Shown: one piece after another, positions 28,569-38,700 of the stretch
Numbering within the stretch: position 1 is the first letter of the stretch
Layout of the letters: each line of letters starts with the position of its first letter
Origin: Symbiopectobacterium purcellii
GTDB lineage: Bacteria; Pseudomonadota; Gammaproteobacteria; Enterobacterales; Enterobacteriaceae
DNA length: 64,000 nucleotides
NCBI RefSeq assembly: GCF_019797845.1
Contig: NZ_CP081864.1
Location: forward strand, 2,294,001-2,358,000
Reading direction: 5' to 3'
The notes under the pieces: model-generated
The model's input: only the letters and a program-made list of their open reading frames with translations
Told to the model about the DNA's origin: nothing
The model's database searches: none
Made by a program: the position numbers and the translations under genes

Positions 28569-29857
28569 ATGAAAAAAGCGATCCTACACACGTTGATAGC
28601 CTCATCTCTGGCATTGCTGGCGCATCAATCTTTCGCCGCGGATAACGTTGAACTGCGTATGTCCTGGTGGGGCGGCAACGGCCGTCACCAGCAGACGCTG
28701 AAAGCGATTGAAGATTTCCAAAGGCAAATCCGAACATCACCGTTAAAGCGGAATACACCGGTTGGGACGGCCACCTGGCACGTTTGACCACACAGATCGC
28801 CGGTAACACCGAGCCTGACGTGATGCAGACCAACTGGAACTGGCTGCCGATTTTCTCTAAAAACGGTGACGGTTTCTACGATCTGAACAAACAGAAAGGC
28901 GTTATCGACCTGGCTCAGTTCGAACAAAAAGAACTGAACAACACCACGGTTGATGGCAAACTGAACGGTATTCCGATTTCTGTTACTGCACGTGTGTTCT
29001 ATTACAACACCGATACCTGGGCAAAAGCTGGCCTGGAATACCCGAAAACCTGGGACGAGCTGCTGAACGCCGGTAAAGTGTTCAAAGAAAAACTGGGCAG
29101 CCAGTACTACCCTGTCATCATGGAGCACCAGGATACGCTGGCGCTGCTGAACTCTTACATGGTACAGAAGTACGGCATCCCGGCCATCGACGTGAAAACC
29201 CAGAAATTCGCGTACACCGACGCGCAGTGGGCTGACTTCTTCGGCATGTACAAAAAACTGGTTGATAGCCACGTTATGCCGGACCTGAAGTACTACGCTT
29301 CTTTCGGCAAGAGCAACATGTATGAAATGAAGCCGTGGATCACAGGCGAATGGGCCGGTACTTACATGTGGAACTCCACCATTACCAAGTACTCGGATAA
29401 CCTGCAACCGCCTGCCAAGCTGACGCTGGGTAACTACCCGATGCTGCCAGGTGCTAAAGACGCAGGTCTGTTCTTCAAACCAGCTCAGATGCTCTCTATC
29501 GGTAAATCGTCTAAACACCCGAAAGAAGCGGCAATGCTGATCAACTTCCTGCTGAACAGCAAAGAAGGTGTTCAAGCGCTGGGTCTGGAACGTGGTGTAC
29601 CGTTGAGCAAGGCAGCTGTAGCACAACTGCGTAGCGATGGCGTTATCAAAGACGATTCCAACGCCGTTGCCGGTTTGAACCAGGCATTGACATTACCGCA
29701 CGAAATCGGTGTTTCTCCGTACTTTGATGACCCGCAAATCGTAGCGCTGTTTGGTGATACCATTCAGTCTATCGACTACGGCCAGAAAACGGTTGATGAA
29801 GCGTCTAAATACTTCCAGCGTCAGTCTGAACGTATTTTGAAACGTGCAATGAAGTAA
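28569..29857 (+). pseudogene. togB: Oligogalacturonide-binding protein TogB, frameshifted by one missing base
   Basis: The gene encodes the periplasmic family 1 solute-binding protein of the Tog importer. The first frame gives a signal peptide (MKKAILHTLIASSLALLAHQ, cut near SFA/AD) and VELRMSWWGGNGRHQQTLKA, then leaves homology after IEDFQ. The second frame picks up at once with ANPNITVKAEYTGWDGHLAR and continues to the end. Adding one A to the AAA at 28720-28722 restores a continuous protein of 429 residues, the expected size. Either a real inactivating deletion in an A run or a homopolymer base-calling error. Confidence 0.88.
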
Positions 29858-29880
29858 TAGTGTTTATGTAATATACACCT

Positions 29881-29915
29881 AAAATCCCTGTCATCCTGCA
29901 TGGCAGGGATTTTTT
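29881..29915 (+). terminator. Terminator of the pelW-togMNAB operon
   Basis: AAAATCCCTG/CAGGGATTTTTT hairpin 24 bp after the togB stop, followed by a T run. Confidence 0.88.
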
Positions 29916-29922
29916 CATTTTA

Positions 29923-29941
29923 ATTGAAACATCTTTTATTT
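29923..29941. promoter_or_regulatory. Possible distal KdgR box upstream of kdgM
   Basis: ATTGAAACATCTTTTATTT matches the KdgR consensus at about 15 of 19 positions. Weaker than the proximal box at 29963. Confidence 0.45.
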
Positions 29942-29962
29942 CCCCGCCGATCAAGTTCACAC

Positions 29963-29981
29963 TTTGAAACCATATTTTACT
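29963..29981. promoter_or_regulatory. KdgR box upstream of kdgM
   Basis: TTTGAAACCATATTTTACT matches the KdgR consensus at about 15 of 19 positions and retains the GAAAC...TTT symmetry. It is 125 bp before the kdgM start. Confidence 0.6.
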
Positions 29982-30105
29982 TTTTGTTACTCAAGCCGAT
30001 CCGGATCACAAAATAGAATTTGAGAATAAATAAAATAGAACTTGTTCCAATAAGCACAAATGCGTCTTTTAGCATAAATGTTATTACTCGATGGGAAATA
30101 ATAAA

Positions 30106-30822
30106 ATGAAATTAAAATTATTAGCTCTGGCCGTGGCTTCGCTCGTTAGCGTCAACGCAATGGCAGTCACAATCGACTATCGTCATGAAATGATGGATAC
30201 CCCAAGTGCTGGTCATAAAGACCGTTTGTCAGTATCCAATCGCTTTGCCAATGGTTTTGGCCTTTCTGTTGAAGCCAAATGGAAACAAAGTGGTAAAGAC
30301 ACTACACCAAACCGTCCGTTCAGCGAACCTGTCAGCAATGGTACTGAAGTTGTTGCCAGCTATGTACACAACTTCGACAAAACATGGTCGCTCGAACCTG
30401 GTTTCTCTTTAGATTCAAGCTCTGACTCCAACAACTACCGCCCTTACCTGCGCGGTAAAGTGAACATTACCAACGACCTGTCTTACTCACTGCGCTATCG
30501 TCCTTACTACAAACGTAACAGTGGCAACATCGGCGTAAAAGGAAAACAAACTTCCGAGTCTGGTTATAATATCACCGGCGTGCTTTCCTATAAGTTCCTG
30601 AAGGACTGGCAGGTTGATTACGAAATGGATTATAAAAAATCCAACCAATACCAGAATTTCCAATCTGACAAAGAAACCTGGAAATTGGAGCACGATGTAA
30701 AACTGTCCTACAAATGGGATAAAAACTGGAAGCCGTATACCGCGATTGGTAACGTAGCTGATAGCGGTACTAACGATCACCGCCAGACCCGTTTCCGTGT
30801 AGGTGTCCAATATAGCTTCTAA
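30106..30822 (+). CDS. kdgM: Oligogalacturonate-specific outer membrane porin KdgM
   Basis: 238-residue porin that lets pectin oligomers cross the outer membrane. The signal peptide MKLKLLALAVASLVSVNAMA is followed directly by VTIDYRHEMMDT. The KdgM signatures YRPYLRGK and SYKWDKNWKPY are present, and the protein ends in aromatic YSF, typical of beta-barrels. The ATG at 30106 is chosen because it opens the signal peptide; an in-frame ATG at 30091 is upstream. Close matches exist to Dickeya KdgM. Confidence 0.94.
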   Translation: MKLKLLALAVASLVSVNAMAVTIDYRHEMMDTPSAGHKDRLSVSNRFANGFGLSVEAKWKQSGKDTTPNRPFSEPVSNGTEVVASYVHNFDKTWSLEPGFSLDSSSDSNNYRPYLRGKVNITNDLSYSLRYRPYYKRNSGNIGVKGKQTSESGYNITGVLSYKFLKDWQVDYEMDYKKSNQYQNFQSDKETWKLEHDVKLSYKWDKNWKPYTAIGNVADSGTNDHRQTRFRVGVQYSF

Positions 30823-31148
30823 TCGTCATTAACGATTAAAAGTCAGGCTAAAGCAGTTCAGGGATATTCAGGTTAACAAAGTGTGATTGCGTTCCGGAAT
30901 ATCCCTTTTTTACGTCTTAGCCGTTAGCTGTACCGCAGTAATTTTAGCATTGCGATAGTCAGCTTTAGTTTATGTATTCTGTGTCTGAATTACCCTCTTC
31001 GTGTATGAACGTTATTTCTTGATATATATTTTTGTGGTTTTTAGGGTGTTCATTTTCTCTCCGATGTGATGAATACCCTTTTTTTTTCCTCTCAAACTCT
31101 CCATGCTAGCTTACCTCTCCCTAATGACTTTGTTGCGAGTAATAGACT
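30823..31148. other. Intergenic region between kdgM and paeX
   Basis: Contains the kdgM terminator at 30861-30911, then an AT-rich stretch with T runs that presumably holds the paeX promoter. No clear KdgR box was found, so paeX could depend on its own promoter or on readthrough. Confidence 0.5.
30861..30911 (+). terminator. kdgM terminator
   Basis: GGGATATTC (30861) pairs with GAATATCCC (30897-30905) and is followed by T6. Confidence 0.8.
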
Positions 31149-32105
31149 ATGATTTCGCGTTCCCTTATTGCTGGAGCCTTATTAGTGTCAATGTCTGGAA
31201 TCAGTTTTGCCAACACCACATTTCCTGTCTGGCCACAGGGGGAAGCGCCGGGGGCGGCAACGTCATCGGCCAAACCCGAGCTGGTTGAACGCAGTAAAGA
31301 TCCGGCGATGCCCGATCGTGCGGCTACCGGAATCAGAGCCCCGGAAATTACCGTTTATGCGCCAGAAAAACCCAATGGCGTAGGGATTTTGGTAACCCCG
31401 GGCGGCTCTTACCAACGCGTGGTGTTGGATAAAGAAGGCAGCGATTTGGCACCCTATTTCAACGCACAGGGTTATACCTTGTTCGTGATGACCTACCGTA
31501 TGCCGGGGGAAGGCCACAAAGAGGGCGCAGATGCCCCGCTGGCGGATGCACAGCGTGCGTTGCGCACGCTGCGGGCACAGGCAGCCAACTGGAAGCTCAA
31601 TCCACAGCGCATTGGTGTTATGGGGTTCTCCGCTGGCGGACACGTGGCTGCCACCCTGGGCACCCAATTTGACCGAGTGGTAACCACAGCCCAGGATGAT
31701 ATCGACCGGCTGAGTGCGCGTCCTGACTTTATGGTACTGATGTATCCGGTGATTTCCATGCGTGATGATATCGGCCATACCGGCTCACGCAAACAATTAC
31801 TGGGTCAGCACCCTGACGATGCGGGTATTGTGCGCTTTTCGCCGGATCAGCATGTCAATGCGCAAACGCCACCGACCTTTTTAGTGCATGCTGTCGATGA
31901 TCCGTCAGTCTCCGTCGAAAACAGCGTGGTGATGTTTTCTGCGCTGAAGGCGAAGCATATTCCGGTGGAAATGCATCTGTTTGAAAAGGGCAAACACGGT
32001 TTTGGCATTCGCGGCACCACGGGGCTGCCGGTCGCCGTCTGGCCACAATTGGTCCATGCCTGGCTCAGTGCATTGCCCGTTGATAGCACCAGCAGCAAGA
32101 AATAA
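31149..32105 (+). CDS. paeX: Pectin acetylesterase PaeX
   Basis: 318-residue alpha/beta hydrolase with a signal peptide ending near SGISFA (periplasmic). It removes acetyl groups from pectin oligomers so that lyases can act. The nucleophile serine lies in GVMGFSAGGH, with VHAVDDPSV (Asp) and KGKHGFG (His) completing a plausible triad. GGSYQRVV is the oxyanion-hole region. It follows kdgM as in Dickeya. Confidence 0.92.
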   Translation: MISRSLIAGALLVSMSGISFANTTFPVWPQGEAPGAATSSAKPELVERSKDPAMPDRAATGIRAPEITVYAPEKPNGVGILVTPGGSYQRVVLDKEGSDLAPYFNAQGYTLFVMTYRMPGEGHKEGADAPLADAQRALRTLRAQAANWKLNPQRIGVMGFSAGGHVAATLGTQFDRVVTTAQDDIDRLSARPDFMVLMYPVISMRDDIGHTGSRKQLLGQHPDDAGIVRFSPDQHVNAQTPPTFLVHAVDDPSVSVENSVVMFSALKAKHIPVEMHLFEKGKHGFGIRGTTGLPVAVWPQLVHAWLSALPVDSTSSKK

Positions 32106-32162
32106 CCGAAAGACATAAATAGTTACGCCGTCACAACTTCCGCAGCGGAGAATATTTCTCTA

Positions 32163-32182
32163 TACTGGATAAAATAACAGTT
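32163..32182. promoter_or_regulatory. LexA (SOS) box upstream of ydjM
   Basis: TACTGGATAAAATAACAGTT has the required CTG-N10-CAG core and AT-rich centre, 15 bp before the ydjM start. E. coli ydjM is a known LexA target. Confidence 0.85.
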
Positions 32183-32196
32183 CACTGAGAAACCCC

Positions 32197-32772
32197 ATGA
32201 CTGCGGAAGGACATCTGCTATTCTCCGTCGCCTGCGCTATTTTTGCCAAAAACGCAGAACTCACGCCAGCGCTGGCGAACGGAGACTGGTGGCATATCAT
32301 TCCGGGGGCGCTGCTGACGGCGTTACTGCCAGATATCGACCACCCCAAATCGGTATTGGGGCAACGTTTACGCTGGATTTCCGGGCCTGTTGCCCGCGCT
32401 TTTGGACACCGAGGTTTCACCCACAGTTTGCTGGCCATTGTGGCAGTCATCTGTTTTATCCGTCTGCAATTGCCTGCCGATTGGCCCATCCCGACTGATG
32501 CCTACCACGCCATGCTGATTGGCTATCTCAGTCATATCATGGCCGATATGTTGACCTCAGCCGGCGTTCCCTTACTGTGGCCGTGCCGCTGGCGCTTTCG
32601 CTTGCCGCTGATCAACAGCCAGAAAGGCAACCAGCTCGAGCGAGTACTGTGTCTGGCACTGATCGGGTTTTCGCTGTACCACACACCGCGCGCAGGTGCC
32701 TGTTACGGCTACGAGCAGGCCTGTCGCTGGTATGATTCCGCCCGCAGTCAATTCACCCAGTTGCTCCGCTAG
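32197..32772 (+). CDS. ydjM: LexA-regulated inner membrane protein YdjM
   Basis: 191-residue YdjM-family protein (LexA-binding, inner membrane-bound putative metal-dependent hydrolase). Conserved MTAEGHLLFSVACAIFAKNA, LLPDIDHPKS and FGHRGFTHSLLA supply candidate metal ligands. Several hydrophobic segments are present. It has an SOS box at 32163 and is followed by tcyP as in E. coli. The molecular role is unknown. Confidence 0.92.
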   Translation: MTAEGHLLFSVACAIFAKNAELTPALANGDWWHIIPGALLTALLPDIDHPKSVLGQRLRWISGPVARAFGHRGFTHSLLAIVAVICFIRLQLPADWPIPTDAYHAMLIGYLSHIMADMLTSAGVPLLWPCRWRFRLPLINSQKGNQLERVLCLALIGFSLYHTPRAGACYGYEQACRWYDSARSQFTQLLR

Positions 32773-32894
32773 CGCTCCTCATGACCAGCGAAAACGCTAT
32801 ACGATTTAAGTAAAAGATACGCCGGATTGGTATAACGCAAGCCATAAGGAGCTGTTATCCTAGCGCCCGTTTACATTTTAAGGGAGGAGACGGT

Positions 32895-34295
32895 ATGTCC
32901 GTTGCGCTATTGGCTAATATTATCGTTTTTTTGGCGTTGATCGCCCTGCTTGCTTATGCCAGCCGTAACCCGACGTGGAGTCTGGCGAAAAAGGTTCTGC
33001 TCGGTCTGGTTATCGGCGTACTGTTCGGCTTGGCGCTGCATCTGGTGTATGGCGGCAACAATCCGGTCATCAAGGCTTCCGTTGCCTGGTTTAACATCGT
33101 GGGTAACGGTTACGTTCAACTGTTACAAATGATTGTTATGCCGCTGGTTTTCGTTTCAATTTTGAATTCGGTTGCCAAGCTGCACAATGCATCATCATTA
33201 GGAAAAATCAGCGTACTAACACTGGGTACCCTGCTGTTAACCACCCTGATCGCAGCGCTGATCGGCGTAGTAGTTACCCTGCTGTTTGGCCTTAAAGCTT
33301 CAGGGCTGGTGCAAGGTGCGCAGGAAACCGCGCGTCTTAGCGCCATTGAGAGCAATTACGCGGGCAAAGTGTCCGATCTCAGTGTGCCGCAATTGATCCT
33401 GTCTTTTATCCCGAAAAACCCGTTCGCAGAGCTTACCGGCGCTAACCCCACGTCAATTATCAGTACGGTAATTTTCGCCGCGCTGCTCGGTATTGCAGCA
33501 CTGCAACTGCATCGCGATGATGCGGCCAAGGGTGAACGCGTCTTGGCGGCGATCGATACGCTGCAATCCTGGGTGATGAAGTTGGTTCGCCTGGTGATGA
33601 AACTGACGCCCTACGGTGTGTTGGCGCTGATGACCAAAATGGTCGCAACGTCGAATTTGCAGGATATCATCAAGCTGGGTAGCTTTGTGGTCGCCTCTTA
33701 CCTTGGCCTTGGCATCATGTTTGTGGTTCATGGTGTGCTGTTAGCCTCAACGGGTATCAACCCACTGCGTTTCTTTCGCAAAATTGCCCCAGTGCTGAGC
33801 TTTGCTTTTACCAGTCGTTCGAGCGCAGCCACCATTCCGCTCAGCATAGAGGCGCAAACGCGCCGCATCGGCGTGCCGGAATCTATCGCCAGCTTTGCCG
33901 CGTCCTTTGGCACCACCATTGGGCAAAACGGCTGTGCCGGGCTCTATCCCGCTATGCTCGCCGTCATGGTCGCGCCTACCGTCGGTATCAATCCGCTGGA
34001 CCCGGTGTGGATTGCCACGCTAGTGGGTATTGTGACCATCAGTTCTGCCGGCGTTGCAGGCGTAGGCGACGGCGCGACGTTCGCTGCACTGATCGTTCTG
34101 CCCGCCATGGGATTGCCGGTAACGTTGGTCGCACTGCTGATCTCTATCGAGCCGTTGATTGATATGGGGCGTACCGCGCTCAATGTGAGCGGTTCAATGA
34201 CGGCAGGCACGGTAACCAGCCAGTTACTACAACAAACCGACAAGGCGCGTTTTGCGGCAGACGATGAGTCCGTGTTGAACGCATCCCACACCTGA
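32895..34295 (+). CDS. tcyP: L-cystine:cation symporter TcyP (YdjN)
   Basis: 466-residue dicarboxylate/amino acid:cation symporter family protein. Around ten hydrophobic segments, with the substrate-loop region [20 protein letters not shown] and [17 protein letters not shown]. In E. coli it is a cystine importer induced under sulfur limitation. A hairpin terminator follows at 34319. Confidence 0.93.
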   Translation: MSVALLANIIVFLALIALLAYASRNPTWSLAKKVLLGLVIGVLFGLALHLVYGGNNPVIKASVAWFNIVGNGYVQLLQMIVMPLVFVSILNSVAKLHNASSLGKISVLTLGTLLLTTLIAALIGVVVTLLFGLKASGLVQGAQETARLSAIESNYAGKVSDLSVPQLILSFIPKNPFAELTGANPTSIISTVIFAALLGIAALQLHRDDAAKGERVLAAIDTLQSWVMKLVRLVMKLTPYGVLALMTKMVATSNLQDIIKLGSFVVASYLGLGIMFVVHGVLLASTGINPLRFFRKIAPVLSFAFTSRSSAATIPLSIEAQTRRIGVPESIASFAASFGTTIGQNGCAGLYPAMLAVMVAPTVGINPLDPVWIATLVGIVTISSAGVAGVGDGATFAALIVLPAMGLPVTLVALLISIEPLIDMGRTALNVSGSMTAGTVTSQLLQQTDKARFAADDESVLNASHT

Positions 34296-34318
34296 TAGCC
34301 AGGTGAACGCATTGCGTC

Positions 34319-34352
34319 ATAAAAAAACCGGCAGGACTACCCTGCCGGTTTT
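34319..34352. terminator. Bidirectional terminator between tcyP and osmE
   Basis: CCGGCAG GACTACC CTGCCGG flanked by A and T runs, between convergent genes. Confidence 0.9.
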
Positions 34353-34386
34353 TGTTTATGCAGACGGTTATACGCGTATAACACAA

Positions 34387-34719
34387 TTACCGTTGGGGAT
34401 TAGTGTCATAGGCCTCGCAGCTTTGGAAACCTTTGTTCAACACCTGTCCACGGTCGTTGAAACTCACGAAATAGTTCTGCGCCGTACCATCACGGTTTTT
34501 CAACAGGTAGTTAAAGCAGGTGCCTCTGGCGTTTTTCAACCGTACTTCTGACGCAGGCGTGCCGGCAATTTGCAGCACTTGCTGTTTGGTCTGTCCGGCC
34601 TTCACCTCTTTAACCACCGGCTCGGTAAAGCTACTTTCTGCACGATTGTAGGCTGAACACCCAGAGAGAAGGAGAGCCCCCGCAGCACCAAGACATAACA
34701 GTAGTTGATTATTTTTCAT
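34387..34719 (-). CDS. osmE: Osmotically inducible lipoprotein OsmE
   Basis: 110 residues with a lipoprotein signal peptide (LLLSGCS, lipidated Cys at 21) and a SmpA/OmlA-fold domain (VKAGQTKQQVLQIAGTPASE). Osmolarity-induced in E. coli; the role is not settled. Divergent from nadE, as in E. coli. Confidence 0.92.
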   Translation of the reverse strand: MKNNQLLLCLGAAGALLLSGCSAYNRAESSFTEPVVKEVKAGQTKQQVLQIAGTPASEVRLKNARGTCFNYLLKNRDGTAQNYFVSFNDRGQVLNKGFQSCEAYDTNPQR

Positions 34720-34946
34720 GTTATTACCTCATTCATTAATGGTTCACTGACAAGGCTAGATGGCTCGCTGCAATTTTTCAAATCAGTATTCGACCACATT
34801 TTACCATCTCGCTAACCCTTTTTGCGCCAATAAAACGAAAAATACGCGCGCACTGCTTGTCCTTTTTCTTCACGACGATTAGCTTTACACTCTAACCATC
34901 AAGCTAATTATTTCGCAGTATCAACAGGTTCAGGAAGGGGGCCACC

Positions 34947-35771
34947 ATGTCATTGCAGCAAGAGATCATCCAGGCACTGGGTGTTAAACCTATTGTCGAT
35001 CCTGATGCCGAGATTCGCATCAGCGTTGATTTTTTAAAGAATTATCTTAAGGCTAATCCCTTCATTCGTTCGTTAGTACTCGGGATCAGCGGCGGACAAG
35101 ATTCCACACTGACCGGTAAACTGTGTCAGACGGCCATCAATGAGTTACGCAGCGAAACCGGCGATACGCGTTATCAGTTTATCGCTGTACGCTTACCGTA
35201 TGGCATTCAGGCGGATGAGGCCGATTGCCAGGACGCCATCGCCTTCATCCAACCGGACAACGTTTTGACAGTGAACATCAAGCCCGCCGTCGAAGCCAGT
35301 GAAGCCACCCTGGCCGCCATCGGCGTGACGCTATCCGATTTTGTCAAAGGCAATGAAAAGGCGCGTGAGCGCATGAAAGCGCAATACAGCATTGCGGGGA
35401 TGAACGCGGGTCTGGTGGTCGGCACCGACCATGCGGCAGAAGCCGTCACGGGGTTCTTTACCAAATACGGCGACGGCGGCACGGATATCAATCCTATTTT
35501 TCGTTTAAATAAACGGCAAGGAAAAGCGCTGCTGAAGGTACTTGGCTGTCCGCAGCACCTGTACACCAAAGCCCCGACAGCCGATCTGGAAGAGAACCTC
35601 CCTTCTTTGCCTGATGAAACCGCTCTTGGCGTCACCTATAACGAAATTGATGACTACCTGGAAGGAAAAACGCTCGACGCCGATCGCGCCGCTATTATCG
35701 AAAACTGGTATAAAAAGACCGAACATAAACGCCGTCCTCCGGTTACTGTATTTGACGATTTCTGGCACTGA
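34947..35771 (+). CDS. nadE: NH3-dependent NAD+ synthetase
   Basis: 274 residues. It catalyses the last step of NAD synthesis, amidating deamido-NAD with ammonia and ATP. The PP-loop [13 protein letters not shown] lies near residues 46-58, and [21 protein letters not shown] is the conserved substrate region. GGGGGCC before the ATG is an unusual ribosome-site context. A hairpin follows at 35793. Confidence 0.95.
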   Translation: MSLQQEIIQALGVKPIVDPDAEIRISVDFLKNYLKANPFIRSLVLGISGGQDSTLTGKLCQTAINELRSETGDTRYQFIAVRLPYGIQADEADCQDAIAFIQPDNVLTVNIKPAVEASEATLAAIGVTLSDFVKGNEKARERMKAQYSIAGMNAGLVVGTDHAAEAVTGFFTKYGDGGTDINPIFRLNKRQGKALLKVLGCPQHLYTKAPTADLEENLPSLPDETALGVTYNEIDDYLEGKTLDADRAAIIENWYKKTEHKRRPPVTVFDDFWH

Positions 35772-35792
35772 TAGGCAGGCAGTAGACGCTGC

Positions 35793-35824
35793 ACGGATGC
35801 CGGAAACGGCATCCGTTTGCTTTT
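35793..35824 (+). terminator. nadE terminator
   Basis: ACGGATGCCG GAAA CGGCATCCGT tetraloop hairpin followed by TTGCTTTT. Confidence 0.85.
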
Positions 35825-35848
35825 GGAACAATGATAATCAACATGGAT

Positions 35849-36741
35849 ATGACCCCACAACGCGCCACGCTGGCAGGCCTGTTAGCCATTCTGCTCTGGA
35901 GTACTTCTGTCGGCCTGTTACGCAGTTTAACCGAAGCCCTCGGCCCTGTCGGAGGGGCGGCGATGATATACAGCACCTGTACACTCTGTCTGGTGCTGTT
36001 CTCTGGATTTTCCCGTCTCTGCGCGGTTTTTCCAAAGGCTATTTGTTTGGCGGTGGATTGCTTTTCGTCTGTTACGAAATCTTCCTGTCACTCTCCATCG
36101 GCTTTGCCGCGAATCGCGTTCAGGCAATGGAAATGGGGATGATCAATTACCTTTGGCCAAGCCTCACGCTCTTGTTTGCGGTTTTTATCAATCAACAAAA
36201 AAGCAGCCTTGGGCTATGGATTGGCGTCGCGCTCGCGCTGGCCGGTATCGTCTGGATGATGAAGGGAGAAAGCCACTGGTCGCCATTAGTAATGTGGCAA
36301 AACATTCTGACTAACCCGTTGGCCTACGGCCTGGCCTTTGCAGCGGCCATTTCCTGGGCACTCTATTGCAATATCACCAAGCGGCTTGCTCGGGGGAAAA
36401 GTGGCAATACCCTGTTCTTCCTGGCGGTCAGCGTGGTGCTGTGGATTCAATTCGCCGTCTCAGCCAGGCCACCGATGACGTTTTCACTCACTACCGGACT
36501 GGAATTGCTGTTTATGGGGGCATCGACAGCGGTCGCCTACTCTGCCTGGAATACCGGCATTCAGCGTGGCAACATGACATTGCTCGCGACGGCGTCTTAT
36601 TTTACGCCGGTGTTCTCAACGCTGCTGGCCGCCCTCTGGCTGCATACCGTGCCTGATTTGGCCTTTTGGCAGGGTGTCGCCATGATTACGCTGGGTTCAT
36701 TGGTCTGTTGGTGGGCAACGCGCGAGACACAAAAACAGTAG
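35849..36741 (+). pseudogene. yddG: YddG-like aromatic amino acid exporter (EamA/DMT family), frameshifted
   Basis: DMT-family inner-membrane exporter similar to E. coli YddG. One frame gives MTPQRATLAGLLAILLWSTS and EALGPVGGAAMIYS. The other continues with FPSLRGFSKGYLFGGGLLF through to WWATRETQKQ. The switch lies between about 35970 and 36015; removing two bases in the TTTT near 36007, or adding one base nearby, restores a protein of about 297 residues with YddG spacing. Either a true lesion or a sequence error. The gene is otherwise complete. Confidence 0.75.
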
Positions 36742-36820
36742 GGTTTTATCGCACTCCCTTCAGCAGACAATACCTGTTATAGTGCGTTTCACATTTATTT
36801 AACTCATTTCATCGTATTGT

Positions 36821-38539
36821 ATGTTAAAGCGTTTTTTTGCGTACTATGCCCCCTACAAGGGGCTATTTGTTCTTGATTTTGGCTGTGCCATCATCGCCGG
36901 TTTGCTCGAGCTTGGTTTCCCGATAGCCATCAAGGCCTTCATCGACAAACTATTACCGGCTCAGGATTGGTCACTCATTTTACTCGCCTCCGTTGCCTTG
37001 CTGCTGGTCTACCTACTCAATACCGCGCTGATGGCCATCGTGAACTACTGGGGACACGCGCTGGGCGTCGGTATCGAAACTGATATGCGTCGTCAGGCTT
37101 TTGAGCACCTGCAAAACCTGCCGTTCCGCTATTTCGATAATATGAAAACCGGGCATATCATCACCCATGTGACCAAAGATCTTGAGGAGGTTGGCGAAGT
37201 AGCCCACCACGGCCCGGAAGACCTTTTCCTCGCCATTATGACCTTTATTGGTGCCTTTATCCTGATGGCCACCGTGCACCTGCCTTTGGCGATGATTACT
37301 GTGGTTATTGTGCCGTTCATGACCTATCTGGTCAGTCGCTACGGTGCACAGATGACGGACACCTGGCGGCGTCTGTTCGGTCAGGTCAGTAACTTTAATG
37401 CACGCATTGAAGAGAGCATTGGCGGTATCCGCGTGGTTAAGGCGTTTGCCAATGAGTCTCATGAAAAGGCGCTGTTCGCGCAGGACAACGAAAACTATCG
37501 CACCATCAAACTGCAAGCCTACCGCATCATGACCGCTAGCCTGACACTGAGCTACCTCAGCACGCGCTTAATACAACTGATCATCATGTTGGCGGGCATA
37601 TGGTATGTGATTCAAGGAGAACTCTCTTACGGTGGCTTTATTGGTTTCCTGCTGCTGATTGAAGTGTTCTTCCGTCCGGTGGCCAAGATAACCTCCGTAT
37701 TGGAGAGCTATCCGAAAGGGATTGCCGGGTTTAAGCGTTTCACACAGTTGATCGATACGGTGCCTGATATCAAGGATGCCAGCGACGCTCGCGCTGTCAC
37801 GCACCTGAAAGGTGATATCCGTTTCGAACACGTGAGTTTTGGTTACACGCCAGAAAGACCGACGCTGCATGACATCACCCTCTCTATCCATGCGGGTGAA
37901 ACCGTGGCATTTGTTGGTCCATCTGGCGCAGGGAAAACCACGTTGTGTTCTCTGCTACCCCGTTTTTACGATTTAAACGCGGGTGCTATCACCATTGATG
38001 GGATAGATATCCGAAACATGACGCAAGCATCATTGCGCCACCAGATCGGTATCGTACAGCAAGATGTCTTTTTGTTTGGTGGTACCATCCGGGAGAACAT
38101 TGCTTACGGTAAACTGGGCGCGAGCGATGAAGAAGTGATGCACGCCGCTCAGCGCGCCAAGCTCGATGAACTGATCGCCACCCTGCCTGACGGATTGAAT
38201 ACCGTGGTGGGTGAGCGTGGGGTGAAACTCTCTGGGGGTCAGAAGCAGCGTTTATCTATCGCGCGGATTTTCCTTAAAAACCCACCGATTCTGATTTTGG
38301 ACGAGGCCACCTCTGCGTTAGACACAGCAACGGAACAGGCTATTCAGCAGTCACTAAGCGAGCTATCAAGCGGTCGTACTACGCTTGTGATAGCACACCG
38401 CCTGGCGACCATTCAGAACGCCGATCGTATCGTGGTGGTGGATGAAGGACGGATTATTGAGCAAGGCAGCCACCAGACTCTGCTCGATAACAGCGGCAGC
38501 TATGCCCGCTTGCATCAGGCCCAGTTTGGTCAGGCGTAA
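36821..38539 (+). CDS. ABC exporter, fused membrane and ATPase domains (MsbA/LmrA-like)
   Basis: 572-residue half-transporter. An ABC type I exporter membrane domain spans about 1-300 and the nucleotide-binding domain about 330-570. Walker A GPSGAGKTT, Q-loop IVQQDVFLFGGTIREN, signature LSGGQKQR, Walker B ILILDEATSALD and H-loop VIAHRL are intact. It would work as a homodimer. The substrate cannot be told from sequence (drug, lipid or peptide). Its hairpin terminator follows at 38567. Confidence 0.88.
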   Translation: MLKRFFAYYAPYKGLFVLDFGCAIIAGLLELGFPIAIKAFIDKLLPAQDWSLILLASVALLLVYLLNTALMAIVNYWGHALGVGIETDMRRQAFEHLQNLPFRYFDNMKTGHIITHVTKDLEEVGEVAHHGPEDLFLAIMTFIGAFILMATVHLPLAMITVVIVPFMTYLVSRYGAQMTDTWRRLFGQVSNFNARIEESIGGIRVVKAFANESHEKALFAQDNENYRTIKLQAYRIMTASLTLSYLSTRLIQLIIMLAGIWYVIQGELSYGGFIGFLLLIEVFFRPVAKITSVLESYPKGIAGFKRFTQLIDTVPDIKDASDARAVTHLKGDIRFEHVSFGYTPERPTLHDITLSIHAGETVAFVGPSGAGKTTLCSLLPRFYDLNAGAITIDGIDIRNMTQASLRHQIGIVQQDVFLFGGTIRENIAYGKLGASDEEVMHAAQRAKLDELIATLPDGLNTVVGERGVKLSGGQKQRLSIARIFLKNPPILILDEATSALDTATEQAIQQSLSELSSGRTTLVIAHRLATIQNADRIVVVDEGRIIEQGSHQTLLDNSGSYARLHQAQFGQA

Positions 38540-38566
38540 CGGCCTCATCGCTATGCGGTAACCTTC

Positions 38567-38595
38567 AGGCGAGAGCGTTGCCTCTCGCCTTTTTC
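38567..38595 (+). terminator. Terminator after the ABC exporter gene
   Basis: AGGCGAGAG CGTTGC CTCTCGCCT followed by T4. Confidence 0.88.
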
Positions 38596-38650
38596 CTACC
38601 TACTCCCTTTTTTTCCCCGCTTTTTTGACATTCATGGTGTCCTACCCAAT

Positions 38651-38673
38651 AAAATGCATTTAAAATACATGAA
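38651..38673. promoter_or_regulatory. NsrR-type nitric oxide box upstream of ygbA
   Basis: AAAATGCATTTAAAATACAT, continuing GAA, closely matches the palindromic NsrR motif AAGATGCATTTAAAATGCAT of E. coli. It lies 28 bp before the ygbA start, and E. coli ygbA is an NsrR target. Confidence 0.75.
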
Positions 38674-38700
38674 TAAAGATGGCGGGATGAGAGACCAACT

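Noticed and set aside
28685..29626. Minus-strand frame of 313 codons
   Set aside because: Antisense shadow of togB.
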